From NCBI GenBank assembly GCA_033816765.1, contig CM066291.1, positions 1,860,001-1,924,000 on the forward strand: a DNA stretch of 64,000 nt, given 5' to 3'. The position numbers and the translations under genes are program-made. The notes below the pieces were generated by a model that was given only the letters and a program-made list of their open reading frames with translations, was not told the origin of the DNA and did no database searches. Every line of letters starts with the position of its first letter. Positions within the stretch are counted from its first letter, which is position 1. The stretch is from Nothopassalora personata (Eukaryota > Ascomycota > Dothideomycetes > Mycosphaerellales > Mycosphaerellaceae). Below, in pieces: positions 34,154-47,030 of the stretch.

Positions 34154-35096
34154 TTAGGGACGGCTGTTGAACATGGCTTGATTATTGGTATCCCGTGGGG
34201 TCGATTCGAAGAACAGATGCTCTCTACTATATGGCTGCTGTAGGTAAGAGTCCTGCGCGTTCGACATTCTTGACGAGCATGTCGACATAGGACTGACGGG
34301 CCCCGGTAGTCCGAACTGACTCGTCTGAACATCTTCCTCGGTAGGCTGATAACTATACGCATTCGGATCGTTGTCCTGCTGCAGGTATCGCGTCTCGTTG
34401 CTCATCGGTGGATACCGCCAAGGAGTCGGTCGGTGTGATGTAACGGTCGGACTCGGATCGTTGTTACTCATGTTGGTTAGACTCTGCGAATTCGTCCAGG
34501 AGGCTGCTTGAGGTATTGTCGTCGGTCCCGGGACGTGTTGCACATTCTTGTCGTTCGATGTGGGTGCAAACATGTCCGAGACAGAAGCTGCGGCCGGTGT
34601 AGGCGGCGTGTTAGGTAGACTTGAGGCTGTCCCTTGTGGCTTCGCTTGGATGTGTTCGTACGCTGCATCGACCGTATAGCCAATTCGTAGATAGACCAGT
34701 AACTCCACGGCCTCGGAATCACTTCCATGCTGCAAGACTTCCATGACAGCATTCGCTCGCTCAAGACCTTCTTTGTAGCCAGCGAGCAGTGCGAGCTCGT
34801 TATTGAGGTGTTGTCGCTTGGTGATACCCTCCGCCGATACATCGAAGTTACACTGGGTGCCACGCGCCCGGCAACGAGAGCATTCAGGATGTTGTCCAGA
34901 ACACTAAGTTTTTGTTGCCTGTCAGCAGGTCTTCGTGTCGACCACAAGAGTAAGAGTGCCTGAGTAGATGTCTTGGTAGGTACGGAAAGGGGCTGCGAGG
35001 ACAGACCTTCACCTTGGAAGCACGACAAGCGACGCATGCATTGGCGACCTGCGTGCGTCTCGGACTCTTCAGACCGATCGTCTTCTTCGAGACCAT
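34154..35096 (-). CDS. Small Zn2Cys6 transcription factor
   Basis: Fungal binuclear zinc-cluster regulator, nuclear, binding CGG-type sites by family analogy. Exons (minus) 35096-35007 and 34903-34154 are joined by a 103-nt phase-0 intron (GTCTGT...CTTAG) inside the zinc cluster; 279 aa. The splice restores a perfect C-x2-C-x6-C-x6-C-x2-C-x6-C cluster at Cys21, 24, 31, 38, 41 and 48 (CVACRASKVK then CSGQHPECSRCRARGTQC). Residues 50-110 may form a dimerising helix (EGITKRQHLNNELALLAGYK). The rest is Ser/Thr/Pro/Gln/Asn-rich and no fungal-TF middle-homology domain is seen. The protein is short for the family. Target genes are unknown. Confidence 0.88.
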
Positions 35097-36555
35097 CCCG
35101 AGCGGGCCCGTCTTCGGATTTGGTAGACTGAGACGAGTAAGCCCCTAGTCAGGTATCAGCAGTTGTGGACGAGGCTGCTTCTGAGCGAGGTCTGTGTATC
35201 GATGGTCTGTAGTTAATGGCAAGTGGATGGACAATCGTGGATCCGTTAGCGCTGTATTGAGTCGATAGCAGACGATGTGGTCATTTGTGGCCTCTTTGCC
35301 AATGGCCGTGGTTTGTCCAATGTTGGTGGAGGAGTGTCGACGAGGCCCGGGTCTATCGCCGAATAAGTCTGAGCCAGCCCCGGAGCAAATGACCGCCTCC
35401 ATCAGGACCCACAAATCTGCATGAATATTGCCTGCGGAGATGTCCCTCTCCATCTTGTCACACTACATGACACTCCTACACATCTCCAACAGCGTGCTCG
35501 CTACGAGCTCTGACCTTTTGCGGGATGCAGCCAGCTCGATTCGATGCTGAGAGGCAGATGAGAGAGACACAGGTTCGAAAACGCATCGTGATCGACATGT
35601 TGCTTTCTCTGAGACTTATGTCCTCCATGCGGGAGAAGCGATCGACACGTGATACTTAATGGTTCGCATCTCGCAGCGCTCGAAGCTGATCGGACGATGT
35701 GCGGTCTCCGCCAGAAATGACCGCCAGCAGCAATTCGAGCGCCGACGACGATAGACACGATCGAATGCGGTTCTCTACTCTGGCGACATGATGGAACAGA
35801 TACTCCGGGCATACCACTCTGTAATGGTGCGCGCGAGTGTGGCATCTTCAGGGTTGGTGAGGGCAAAGAAGCATGTGCTCACCCGTGAGTGAGTGGTGGG
35901 ATTAGGGCGCGCAAGCATGTCGTCTTGTCACGATCATACTGACTTGGTGTCCAGTATAACATCTTGCAGACTTAGTGCGCTCGAAGGCCCGCCTTCAGCG
36001 ATCAGTCCGAGATTTGGGACGACAGTTCTCCCTTTAACGACGCCCCGAATACTTCAGCGCGGAGGCGCTTAGTACAGGAGTCGACCAAGAAACGATCCTC
36101 ACTGCAGATGGCCGTCATAACTTGCAAACCACCGAATCAGCACTCAATTCGCAGCGTATGCAGCACCGATCATCACTCTATGAGAATCTGCTGGCCTTTG
36201 CTTGTCGTCCCAGATGCTCTGGCTACCCCCTAAACGGCATGAACGCTCCATCGTCTCGTCAGCACATACTGCTAGTAGATGTGGCCAGGCAGACCAGGCG
36301 TCTGATGCATGGCTTGGAGGCGGCTTGGTCAGCGCGCTGAAAACGCGGATCGGGGCAGTAGAAGGAACGATATGACGACTCGAAATGGACACCATGGAGC
36401 GCGAGTGGCCCAGGATGAATTGCGTGCCCTGGTAGGACATGATCTTGGTGGAAGTGCTGCCACATCGCACCGGGACTCCGGCCGCGACGGTGCTGTTTAG
36501 GGCATCAGTCTAGAGCTCCCAGTCCTTCATGGAGGCGACGTTGAGTATGCATAAG

Positions 36556-36587
<32 letters not shown>

Positions 36588-37698
36588 TCAAAGGTTCCTT
36601 GTTCGTATGTTCTTATCTTGAAGAGTTGACCTAGTACCAGGGTGTCGATGGTGCGGTGGTAGCCGCCAGACGAGGCTCAGGTTGTGCGCATCTTGAGTTT
36701 CAGACTCCTCTCCGCCTGCCAGTCAGGATATGTATGTCTTTTGCACCAATTTTCCGGAAATGGAGCTCAGCATAAAACTGCCAAGCTTGGAACAGAGTAG
36801 CCCGAAGAATTCGTAGCTGCCATCTGGGGTCTGGGCTCCCGTCAGCAAAGCGGGATGCTGCCTTGTCACCTTGAATTGCTCGATGCCTTCTCTGATCCGC
36901 TACTACAGCTCGATTGCGCGTGTGCATATTGCATGTCCCTGCGCATCCTCACGCCACCGTCATACGCCCCATCTTGTGTCTTGTGCAACAAGCTGCTCAC
37001 CTTTTGCACCCACCAGTCGGAAGGTCTGCCGCAGCCGGCGAAAGTGCTCTCCCATTATCATCAGAGTGCAGAGCAGGACACGCATGTGCACTTTGATGAG
37101 ACACGGCAGTCGGCGTTGATTCGTTCGCGTGTCCAGCTCCCCGACAACCATTCTGTCCATCACCCCGACTCGTCATATATCGACTTCTTCTTCTCATCCT
37201 CCTGCCAGCGATCCTTACCATTCCACTGCTACTGCTATCTAATGCCAGAGCAGGGCGCTCCATCAGCGCTGCATCTGCCTACCGCAAGTGAACGATCCAT
37301 CACGTGCGACAGTTGTTGTGAGGCTGAAGCTGTACGTGAACACGATGCTTTGAGCCATCGACGCCGTGCTCAATTCCTTCCTTTACAACGTGGCGTCCGT
37401 TCGAGATTGTTGGCCGCAGGTGCGTCGTTGGCCCTGGCCCACGCCATGGGACCGACGATAGTCATCCCGTGACCACACGAGCCCCAATGGGACAGCCATA
37501 GGAGCGTCTGTGATGAGGTTCTGAAAATAATACATGTAATGTCAAATCCTGTGTGGCTCGAGCACGAGGCGGCGTCATCCTAGCGCGTGGTAGCTTCGAC
37601 CCCTCTAAGGGAGAGGCGGTCTAACACAGTAAACAATTCACCTCGTGCCCGTCATACGCAACATCGCACCTGTCGAGGACATCGGCACAGCAAGAAGC
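35097..37698. other. 2.6-kb gene-free region between the Zn2Cys6 gene and GDI1
   Basis: Normal-composition DNA containing the divergent promoters of the Zn2Cys6 gene and GDI1. The longest open frame (36855-37472 plus, 205 codons) has no domain. A trinucleotide repeat lies at 36556-36588. Nothing else is supported. Confidence 0.55.
36556..36588. repeat. (GTC)n microsatellite
   Basis: About ten uninterrupted GTC/TCG units in noncoding DNA. Confidence 0.9.
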
Positions 37699-39226
37699 AT
37701 GGAAGAGATAGCCCCCGAGTACGACGTCGTGGTGCTGGGCACCGGTCTGACAGAATGCATCCTGTCCGGCGTGGAGTCCGTCAAGGGCAAGAAGGTGCTG
37801 CACATGGACCGTAACGACCACTACGGCGGCGAGGCAGCCTCGGTCAACCTGGAGGCCATGTTCAAGAGGTACGGCAACTTCGAGAAGGGCACCGAGCCTT
37901 GGAAGAAGTACGGACGGTCGAACGACTGGAACATCGACTTGGTGCCGAAGCTGCTGATGAGCAACGGCGAGCTCACCAACATCCTCGTCTCCACCGATGT
38001 CACCCGCTATATCGAGTTCAAGCAGATCGCTGGCAGCTTTGTCCAGCAGGGAAGTGGACCCAAAGCAACGGTGGCCAAAGTGCCCAGTGACGCTGGCGAG
38101 GCACTGAAGAGTCCCCTGATGGGCATCTTCGAGAAGAGGAGAGCAAAGAACTTCTTGCAATGGGTGGGCAGCTTCGACGAGAACGACCCGAGCACACACA
38201 ATGGTACGAGTCTCGGTCGATAGGTGGGTACTGAGGCAGGAGAACTTGGAGACTGATGGACAGCAGGCATGAACCTCTCGCAAACGACCATGAAGCAAGT
38301 GTACGACAAGTACGGCCTCGAGGCGACCACTCGCGACTTCGTCGGCCACAGCATGGCGCTCTACACCACCGACGACTACATCAACGCCAAGGGAGCAGCC
38401 AAGGACTGCATCGAGCGCATCCGCCTCTACGTCAACAGCATGGCTCGCTACGGCAAGAGCCCTTACATCTACCCACTATACGGTCTAGGCGAGCTTCCAC
38501 AGGGCTTCGCGCGTCTGAGTGCCATCTACGGCGGTACATACATGCTCAATACCAACATTGATGAGGTCAAGTACGAGAATGGCAAGGTGTCGGGCATCCG
38601 CGCGACCATGAAGGAGAGAGGCGAGGAAGGTGAAGGCATGAAGTTCGAGACCAAGTGCAAGAAGATCATCGCAGATCCCTCCTACTTCCCAGACAAGGTG
38701 CGAGTGGTGGGACACTACGTCAAGGCCATCTGCATCTTGAACCACCCAATCGACAAGACCGACAACGCCGACTCGCTGCAGCTGATCATTCCACAGTCCC
38801 AGGTCGGCAGGAAGCATGGTGAGATGCCTGGCGTCACAGCGTTGTGCTCACTTCCACTGACTGCCCTCCACAGACATCTACATTGCCATGGTATCCTCGA
38901 ACCACAATGTCTGCCCAAAGGGCTACTACATCGCCATCGTCAGCACTGTCGCCGAGACCTCCGCGAACCACCATCTCGAGCTACAGCCAGGTCTCGAACG
39001 TCTCGGCAAGATTGAGGAGCAATTCATGGGTCCGCCAATCCCCATCTACGAGCCCGTGGATGACGGCACCAATGACAACATCTTCATCAGCAAGAGCTAC
39101 GACGCCAGCTCGCACTTCGAGACCATGACCGATGACGTCCGTGATTTGTACAAGCGAGCAGAAGGCGAGCCTCTGGTGGTAGAGGGATTGAAGGACGGCC
39201 AGAACCTTGTCGGCGGCGAGGAGTAA
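37699..39226 (+). CDS. GDI1: Rab GDP-dissociation inhibitor
   Basis: Cytosolic protein that extracts GDP-bound prenylated Rab GTPases from membranes and recycles them in vesicle traffic. Exons 37699-38203, 38267-38818 and 38874-39226 encode 469 aa, normal for GDI. Introns run GTACGA...CAGCAG and GTGAGA...CCACAG; both are phase 1. The start at 37699 gives the canonical [20 protein letters not shown]. Family features follow: the GxGxxG-like dinucleotide fold, [18 protein letters not shown], the Rab-binding platform [59 protein letters not shown], and the mobile effector loop near the C terminus. Intron 1 has adjacent acceptors (38263 and 38266) differing by one residue. Confidence 0.94.
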
Positions 39227-39467
39227 GGAGTGGGCCAGGATACGAATCGTTGCGAGTTGATACGCAGGCAGTTTGAGCCCGTGATGCACCAGCAGGATAC
39301 CACAAATCAGTAAGCTGGGATGAGACTATGCGATAACGAGCAGGCGAAGGTGTTGCTAGAATGGACAGTGCTCGAGATGCTGATTACAAAGAAGTAGTCT
39401 CACACCGACGCGCAATAGATCAGTGCCGGCACATGACATTTGCCAGTGTCTTGGTGGCTCAATTCTC

Positions 39468-40497
39468 TCACATCTGCCAACGTGCTACAGCGTAGATCTT
39501 ACCATCTGGATATCGACGGAGAATGGACCGCAGGAACCTCTCCGGAACATTGTCATGAAATACATCGATGGTCACATCTTCGGAGATCTGATAAGAAGTG
39601 TCCAGGTATCTGCTAGGCTTACCACTCCTGCGACTTGGGTAGGAAGAGGCTGTGTATTCGCCACTTTCGGTCGTTGCGGCACTGCCAGTCTCGGATATGT
39701 CTGGGCTTTGGTTGCCGGCGCCAGAACTACGCAGACTCCCGACATCGCCTGCACTGGCGTCCAGGAAGACCACGCCCGCCGTACCCATCGCTTGTCTTAT
39801 GATACCTGCAGCCCGCTTGTGTAACACCTTTCGAGACCGTGCTTTCCCGAAGGATATTAGGATGATATCGAGTATCATGCACGTTGAACCGTGTACGACG
39901 GAATGGTCAGGTTTCGGGCTGACGAGCAGTCTGTATTCGGATAATGATAGGTCGAGATCCTTGTCGAACTTCCGTGGGTATTGGTATAATGGCAGGATCT
40001 TGCCCCTTCGCTTTGATTGAAGACGTTTGATTGCGCCAGAAGTCGGTGTCCCGTGCGCTGGACAGGCGCTCACTGTTGGTAGCGTTTTTCAACGCGTGGA
40101 TACGGTGGAATGCACCAAGCTTGGACGTCTCGCTGTCTTGCCGCTTGGCTAGCGCGTCAGGTTCACTACCCTCTGGGAGATCTATCTCAGCGATAGAGCC
40201 TTTGCCTCCACGAACCGAGACAATCCTTGGACCATGCGAGTACCTCTCCATTGGGCAGCCTCGTTTCGCTTCATTTCTATGTGCTTCACGATGCTTGTGC
40301 CTACGTCCCGTATGAACTTGAGTTCGTTCTGCGTGAGTCCTTTCAAGCGTCTTATCGAACAAAGATATCAAAGCACGCTTGACGTTCAGTCGAAGCACAA
40401 CTAGCTGAGCAAAAGCGGTCAAAGACACATCCCGAGATGAGGCTGTGATCTCCTTGGCGCGTAGGCCACGCATACCTACCCAGGACAACTTCGCCAT
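39468..40497 (-). pseudogene. Truncated, frameshifted relic of a GAF-type hybrid histidine kinase
   Basis: Two minus-strand frames carry pieces of the N-terminal region of fungal hybrid histidine kinases. The upstream frame (start possibly 40497) has SLTAFAQLVVLRLNVKRALI followed by SLFDKTLERTHAE, matching the family block ALTAFAQLxxLRLNxxRxxISLFD. The downstream frame (to 39468) has KRAAGIIRQAMGTAGVVFLD, then ASAGD, and near its end ERFLRSILRRYPDGKIY, matching the RAAxIIRExxxxxGVxFxDAS and RYPxGKIW blocks. The frames switch between 39907 and 40073, the segment between the blocks is shorter than in intact members, and a TGA ends the frame before any kinase or receiver domain. Composition is normal. 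It abuts the 3' end of the thiolase gene (stop at 40520). Confidence 0.6.
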
Positions 40498-40519
40498 ACC
40501 TGTGCACACCTTAGTCGCT

Positions 40520-42085
<1,566 letters not shown>

Positions 42086-45052
42086 ATGGACGACCTCTAC
42101 GACGAGTTCGGCAACTTCATCGGCGAGCCAGAGGAGGACAGCCAGGAGGACGAGACGACGGAATACGATGGCGCACAGTATCTGGACGACGACGAGTCGC
42201 AAGCGGGTGCGGCCGCGCCTGCCGGCCAGGAGATGATGGACATAGACGATGAGGGTCCGTCGAATGCGGTGGTGCTGCACGAAGACAAGCAGTACTATCC
42301 CTCCGCCTCGCAGATATACGGGCCCGATGTCGAAACACTGGTGCAAGAAGAGGACACGCAGACGCTGCAACAGCCCATCATTGCGCCTGTCGAGCACAAG
42401 AAGTTTACCGTCGAGGAAGAGGATCTGCCGCCTGTGTACTTTGACCGCGCTTTCATGAGCGACTTGATGAGCTTTCCCGCACAAATACGAAATATTGCGT
42501 TGTGCGGCCATTTGCACCACGGAAAGACGAGCTTCATGGACACGCTGGTTGACCAGACTCACGATACATCCAAGTTCTGGGAGGGCAAGACTGGCAAGGC
42601 GCGGGACGAGCTGATGCGATACACTGACACACATATCTTGGAGCGGGAACGAGGACTATCGCTCAAGGCCAGCCCCATGAGTTTGCTGCTGCAAGGCACG
42701 CGAGGAAAGAGTCACCTGGTCAATATCATTGACACTCCTGGCCACGTCAATTTCGCAGATGAGGTCGCTGCCTCATTGCGACTGGCAGACGGTGTTGTGC
42801 TGGTAGTGGATGTAGTGGAAGGTGTCCAAGTACAAACTGAGCTTGCCATCAAGCATTCTGTGCTTGCTGGCCTTCCATTGGTACTTCTGATCAACAAGAT
42901 GGACCGGCTAATCCTCGAGTTGAAGCTACCACCTACTGATGCATACTTCAAGCTGAAGCATGTAGTCGAAGAGGTCAATACCTACATCGAGAACACCATG
43001 CCAGGCCAAGGCGAGAAGTTTCGCGTCAGTCCAGAGAAAGGCAACGTCGCATTCGCATGCAGCACCATGGGGTGGTCGTTCACCTTGCCGTCTTTCGCAC
43101 GCTTGTATGCCGAAACCTACCAAAGTACACAGTTCGACGTCACTGAGTTCAGCAAAAGGATGTGGGGCGACATCTACTTCAATCCAGCATCGAGAAAATT
43201 CACTCGAAAGGCTGTGGAAGAGCGTGCCAAGAGGAGTTTCGTGCACTTCGTGCTGGAGCCGATATACAAGCTTTACTCGAGCACTTTGTCAGAGTCTCCA
43301 GACGACCTCAAGAAGACACTGCACGGCCTCGGCATATCTTTGAAACCCAGCCAACTCAAAGCCAACGCGAAGGATCTTTTGAAGATGGTCTGCCAGCGAT
43401 TCTTCGGTCCGGCTGCAGGGTTTGTCGACATGGTGGTACAGCACATTCCATCGCCAGTGGCGGGGGCGAAGCAGAAGCTTGAGAATTACTATACTGGGCC
43501 GCTCGACTCAAAGACCGCTATCTCAATGCTGGACTGCGACCCAGATGGACCGTTGGTCGTTCACGTCGCCAAGCTCCTGACGACCCAGGATGCCAAAAGC
43601 TTCCATTCATTCGGCCGTGTAATGTCTGGAACAGCGAGACCTGGTCAACAAGTCAGAGTGCTAGGCGAGAGCTACAGCATAGATGATGACGAGGATATGG
43701 TCAACGCAACCATCGAAAGCGTGGCCATCGCTGAAAGTCGTTACAACGTGCCTGTCTCTGGCATGCCTGCTGGCAACTTTGTCCTCCTCAGCGGCGTTGA
43801 CAACTCGATTATGAAGACTGCTACGATAGTCTCGACCAAACTCCCCGACGAGGAAGACGCATACATCTTCAAGCCTATCACGCACTTCTTCGAGAGCGTG
43901 TTCAAGGTGGCAGTGGAGCCAATCAACCCTTCAGAGCTGCCAAAAATGCTTGACGGCCTTCGAAAAATCAATAAATCGTATCCACTTATCACAACCAAGG
44001 TCGAAGAAAGCGGCGAACACGTTGTGCTTGGTACTGGCGAGCTATACATGGACTGCGTGCTTCACGACTTGCGCAAACTGTACGCACAAATGGAGATCAA
44101 GGTTTCTGATCCTGTTACAAGATTCTGCGAGACTTGCGTTGATCAAAGCGCTATGAAGTGCTACGCACTGACACCGAACAAGAAGAACAAGCTCACGTTC
44201 GTTGCGGAACCATTGGACGATGGCATTGCACAAGACATTGAGTCCGGCAAAGTCAGCATCAAAGACCCTGTTCGCAAGGTCGGCAAGTTCTTCGAGGACA
44301 ACTATGGCTACGACATCCTTGCCAGCCGTAACATCTGGGCTTTCGGACCGGACGACTCGAGTCCAAACATCTTGCAAAACGACACTCTACCATCTGATGT
44401 TGATCAGAAGCTGCTTCGAAGCGTAAAAGACACTATTCGACAGGGCTTCGCATGGGGGACACGAGAAGGCCCGCTGTGTGAGGAGCCAATTCGGAATGTC
44501 AAGTTCAAGATTACAGATGTTGAGCTGGCCTCCGAGGCAACCTTCCGAGGTGGTGGCCAAATCATACCGACCGCACGACGGGCATGTTATAGCTCTTTCC
44601 TCATGGCTGGGCCAAGACTGATGGAGCCAATGTACAGCTGCAACATGCTTGGACCGGCCACTGCTGTTTCATCGCTATACACAGTCCTCGCACGCCGACG
44701 AGGTCATGTCCTGAGTGACGCACCCGTGCCCGGCACTCCGCTGTACTCAGTCAAGGGCTTAATTCCGGTCATTGACAGTTTCGGCTTTGAGACTGATTTG
44801 AGGATCCATACTCAAGGACAAGCGACTGTGTCGTTAGTCTTCGATCGATGGAATATCGTGCCTGGAGATCCGCTGGACAAAACCATCAAGCTGCGGGCAC
44901 TAGAGCCGGCCTCTGCGCAAGCGACCGCCAGAGACTTCGTGCTGAAGACCAGGAGGAGAAAGGGTCTCAGTGAAGACGTTACTGTGAGCAAATACGTCGA
45001 GCCTGAGATTATGAGGCAGCTGAGGGAGACGGGTATGCTGGATGGTGCGTGA
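42086..45052 (+). CDS. SNU114: U5 snRNP GTPase Snu114 (EF-2-like)
   Basis: Spliceosomal GTPase that controls Brr2-driven U4/U6 unwinding and spliceosome disassembly. A single exon. I choose the ATG at 42086 (MDDLYDEFGNFIGEP, the family N terminus), 988 aa, over the upstream in-frame ATG at 42020. The acidic N-terminal domain (1-115) is typical of Snu114 and absent from EF-2. GTPase motifs are G1 GHLHHGKT (141-148), G3 DTPGH (216-220) and G4 NKMD (270-273). EF-2-like domains II-V follow (VSGMPAGNFVLLSGVDNSI, GTGELYMDCVLHDLR, EPIRNVKFKI). The C terminus ends DVTVSKYVEPEIMRQLRETG. No diphthamide loop is expected. Confidence 0.95.
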   Translation: MDDLYDEFGNFIGEPEEDSQEDETTEYDGAQYLDDDESQAGAAAPAGQEMMDIDDEGPSNAVVLHEDKQYYPSASQIYGPDVETLVQEEDTQTLQQPIIAPVEHKKFTVEEEDLPPVYFDRAFMSDLMSFPAQIRNIALCGHLHHGKTSFMDTLVDQTHDTSKFWEGKTGKARDELMRYTDTHILERERGLSLKASPMSLLLQGTRGKSHLVNIIDTPGHVNFADEVAASLRLADGVVLVVDVVEGVQVQTELAIKHSVLAGLPLVLLINKMDRLILELKLPPTDAYFKLKHVVEEVNTYIENTMPGQGEKFRVSPEKGNVAFACSTMGWSFTLPSFARLYAETYQSTQFDVTEFSKRMWGDIYFNPASRKFTRKAVEERAKRSFVHFVLEPIYKLYSSTLSESPDDLKKTLHGLGISLKPSQLKANAKDLLKMVCQRFFGPAAGFVDMVVQHIPSPVAGAKQKLENYYTGPLDSKTAISMLDCDPDGPLVVHVAKLLTTQDAKSFHSFGRVMSGTARPGQQVRVLGESYSIDDDEDMVNATIESVAIAESRYNVPVSGMPAGNFVLLSGVDNSIMKTATIVSTKLPDEEDAYIFKPITHFFESVFKVAVEPINPSELPKMLDGLRKINKSYPLITTKVEESGEHVVLGTGELYMDCVLHDLRKLYAQMEIKVSDPVTRFCETCVDQSAMKCYALTPNKKNKLTFVAEPLDDGIAQDIESGKVSIKDPVRKVGKFFEDNYGYDILASRNIWAFGPDDSSPNILQNDTLPSDVDQKLLRSVKDTIRQGFAWGTREGPLCEEPIRNVKFKITDVELASEATFRGGGQIIPTARRACYSSFLMAGPRLMEPMYSCNMLGPATAVSSLYTVLARRRGHVLSDAPVPGTPLYSVKGLIPVIDSFGFETDLRIHTQGQATVSLVFDRWNIVPGDPLDKTIKLRALEPASAQATARDFVLKTRRRKGLSEDVTVSKYVEPEIMRQLRETGMLDGA

Positions 45053-46311
45053 AAGAACGGTACATGGTTGCAGGAGACAAGGGTCTAACAGGCACGGCAC
45101 GACATCCCCGGCTCGGGAAAGCAGTGGAACGCCGCTGTCGCGCCACAGCGTTGGGCATGATCAAATGCCACGGCTTCCTCGTAATCGACTGGCTTCGCTT
45201 GCTCCATAGGCTGGAGAGGCTAAGGGTAGTACTTCGGACACGGCATACCGAGCAAGGTCCCGGCAGATGCCAACCCATGTCTCAAGCGGCAAGTAAGGCA
45301 AAGCCATGTGCGACAAGACGTCGAATCAGTTGCTCCAGGCCCGCTTCAATGCAGAGGTCCTCAATGAGTGACGATCCAGAACCGGTCAAGTAGCGACTGC
45401 GAGCGGTGCGAACGGTCAATGGTGAGGCCGTGGAGGCGGCCACCCTGGCCAGTCCCACGGACCGCGCCTCGGGAATCTTGCAAAAGGAAGACAAATAGTA
45501 GCGTAGTGAAGACAAAATGCCAATGAGAGCAGCTACCGCCGGAAATTACCTGGCTCCTACATAGATACAATGTATATGATCCATGGCCAAAGGCCGCACA
45601 GAGCTTCCGACCATTCGGATGAGTGCTATATCATCCATTCGCATCATTGTCATCATCGTCATCGACTGTCTGTGTACACACGACATATAACGCCAGCACG
45701 GAGCTTTCTCTAACTTCATGAGACCTGAACAGATGCTCCTCAACGTAGAAGTGGTGACGCAGAACAGTCTTGGGAGAGCATATAGTACTCGTTCCCTCTT
45801 CGTGTGCCATACACTAGATTGGCAGCAATAGGCAGGGTTACGCCCGAGGATCTATTCGCGCGAGTAAGTGTTGCAGTGTTTTAGTTCATCCGAGTGTTAG
45901 TATGGTCGGAGCAACAACGTCAAGAGCAAGAAGATAAGTGAGTAAAAGATAGACAGCTCAGAACAAGACACGGTTCTGTCGACATAGCGACAGTCCGATA
46001 TGTTATGCTAGTGCTTAGTGATTATCCGTAGGTTCTATCCGTTGAATTGTAATTCAGGTCGAAACGGCAAGCACCGCCGTCGTGTACACTTGCCCGGGAC
46101 AATGCGTACGCCCCGTATCGACCTTTTTCTCGATAGGGTAAGTGTTCGCTGTCAAGAGACACATTCTCTAGTGTCGAAGGACATGAGTGCCAATGATGTT
46201 CACTCTGATCTGGGTGCGGAAGTCGTTTGAAATAGGATCGGGAAGAAATTATCGCGAAAAGGTAACAGGGTCGCGATTGTAGTTGCAACGCTGGTGTCGA
46301 ATGTCCGCGTA
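45053..46311. other. Intergenic region between SNU114 and the Copia insertion
   Basis: Normal composition. No gene is supported; a 78-codon minus frame at 45282-45515 is open but has no domain. Near 46163-46199 lies a degenerate repeat motif that recurs beyond the Copia element (see findings). Confidence 0.5.
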
Positions 46312-46316
46312 GGTTC

Positions 46317-46492
46317 TGTTGTATTTAGGTATTTGACGAGTACAAGCTTCCAGATTGAAACGATAGGGTGGATTAGTAACCCTTATGAATTGCCACGAGG
46401 TGTGAGACTATCTAGCTATAGAAAACAGTGTAATATAGTATGTGTGTGCTAAGTCCTGACTAACATAGACCTTGGTTACCTGATTTATAACA
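46317..46492 (-). repeat. Copia 3' LTR (left end)
   Basis: 176 bp, starting TGTTGTATTTAGG and ending TTATAACA. It matches 60979-61154 with a handful of C/T and G/A differences. It is preceded by GGTTC at 46312-46316. Confidence 0.9.
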
Positions 46493-47030
46493 CTCCCCCT
46501 TTAGACTAACTACTATAAAGACAGTCTAATCAACTTAATATTACCTATATTGCTGTATTAGTCTCGAACACCTTTACTAGTTCTAGATACTAGGTTTCTA
46601 CTATAAGCAAGCATATACTAAGGATAGTGATCTTGTTAGATTTGTATGTGCAAGAGACCTACTCTTAGAAGACATACTTAGGCCTATCTTTCCGCTTTTA
46701 GAAGTGAACAGAAGGTTCTCTCGGCTTAAGAAGGTCTAGCTAGGCAGTAACGCACAAACCTCGTAGGTACGCATAAAAGAAGCTAGTTCTTTACTAAATA
46801 ACTCTCTCTACTTTATACTACTTTACACCTCTCTTCCTCCCTTTTTAGACTACTACATACACTTACACACCCTAACAACTACTACACACCTATTCTTAAA
46901 GCTTTTTAAGAAGCTTTTAGTAAGGTATGCTATATATATAATAGTGTTTTGAGGGTATTGCTAACTTATAAGTAGCATTATAGTAGATGTTGTTAAGTAG
47001 ACTCCTATAAACTAGTTTAGTAGTACTAGC

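Noticed and set aside
36855..37472. 205-codon plus-strand open frame
   Set aside because: No domain, no splice context, Cys/His/Ser-rich random-looking composition; treated as noncoding.
37645..37698. Upstream extension of GDI1
   Set aside because: Would need a GTG start; GDI proteins begin MEEIAPEYD, which matches the ATG at 37699.
45282..45515. 78-codon minus-strand frame downstream of SNU114
   Set aside because: Looks mildly protein-like, but no start context, partner exon or family could be found.
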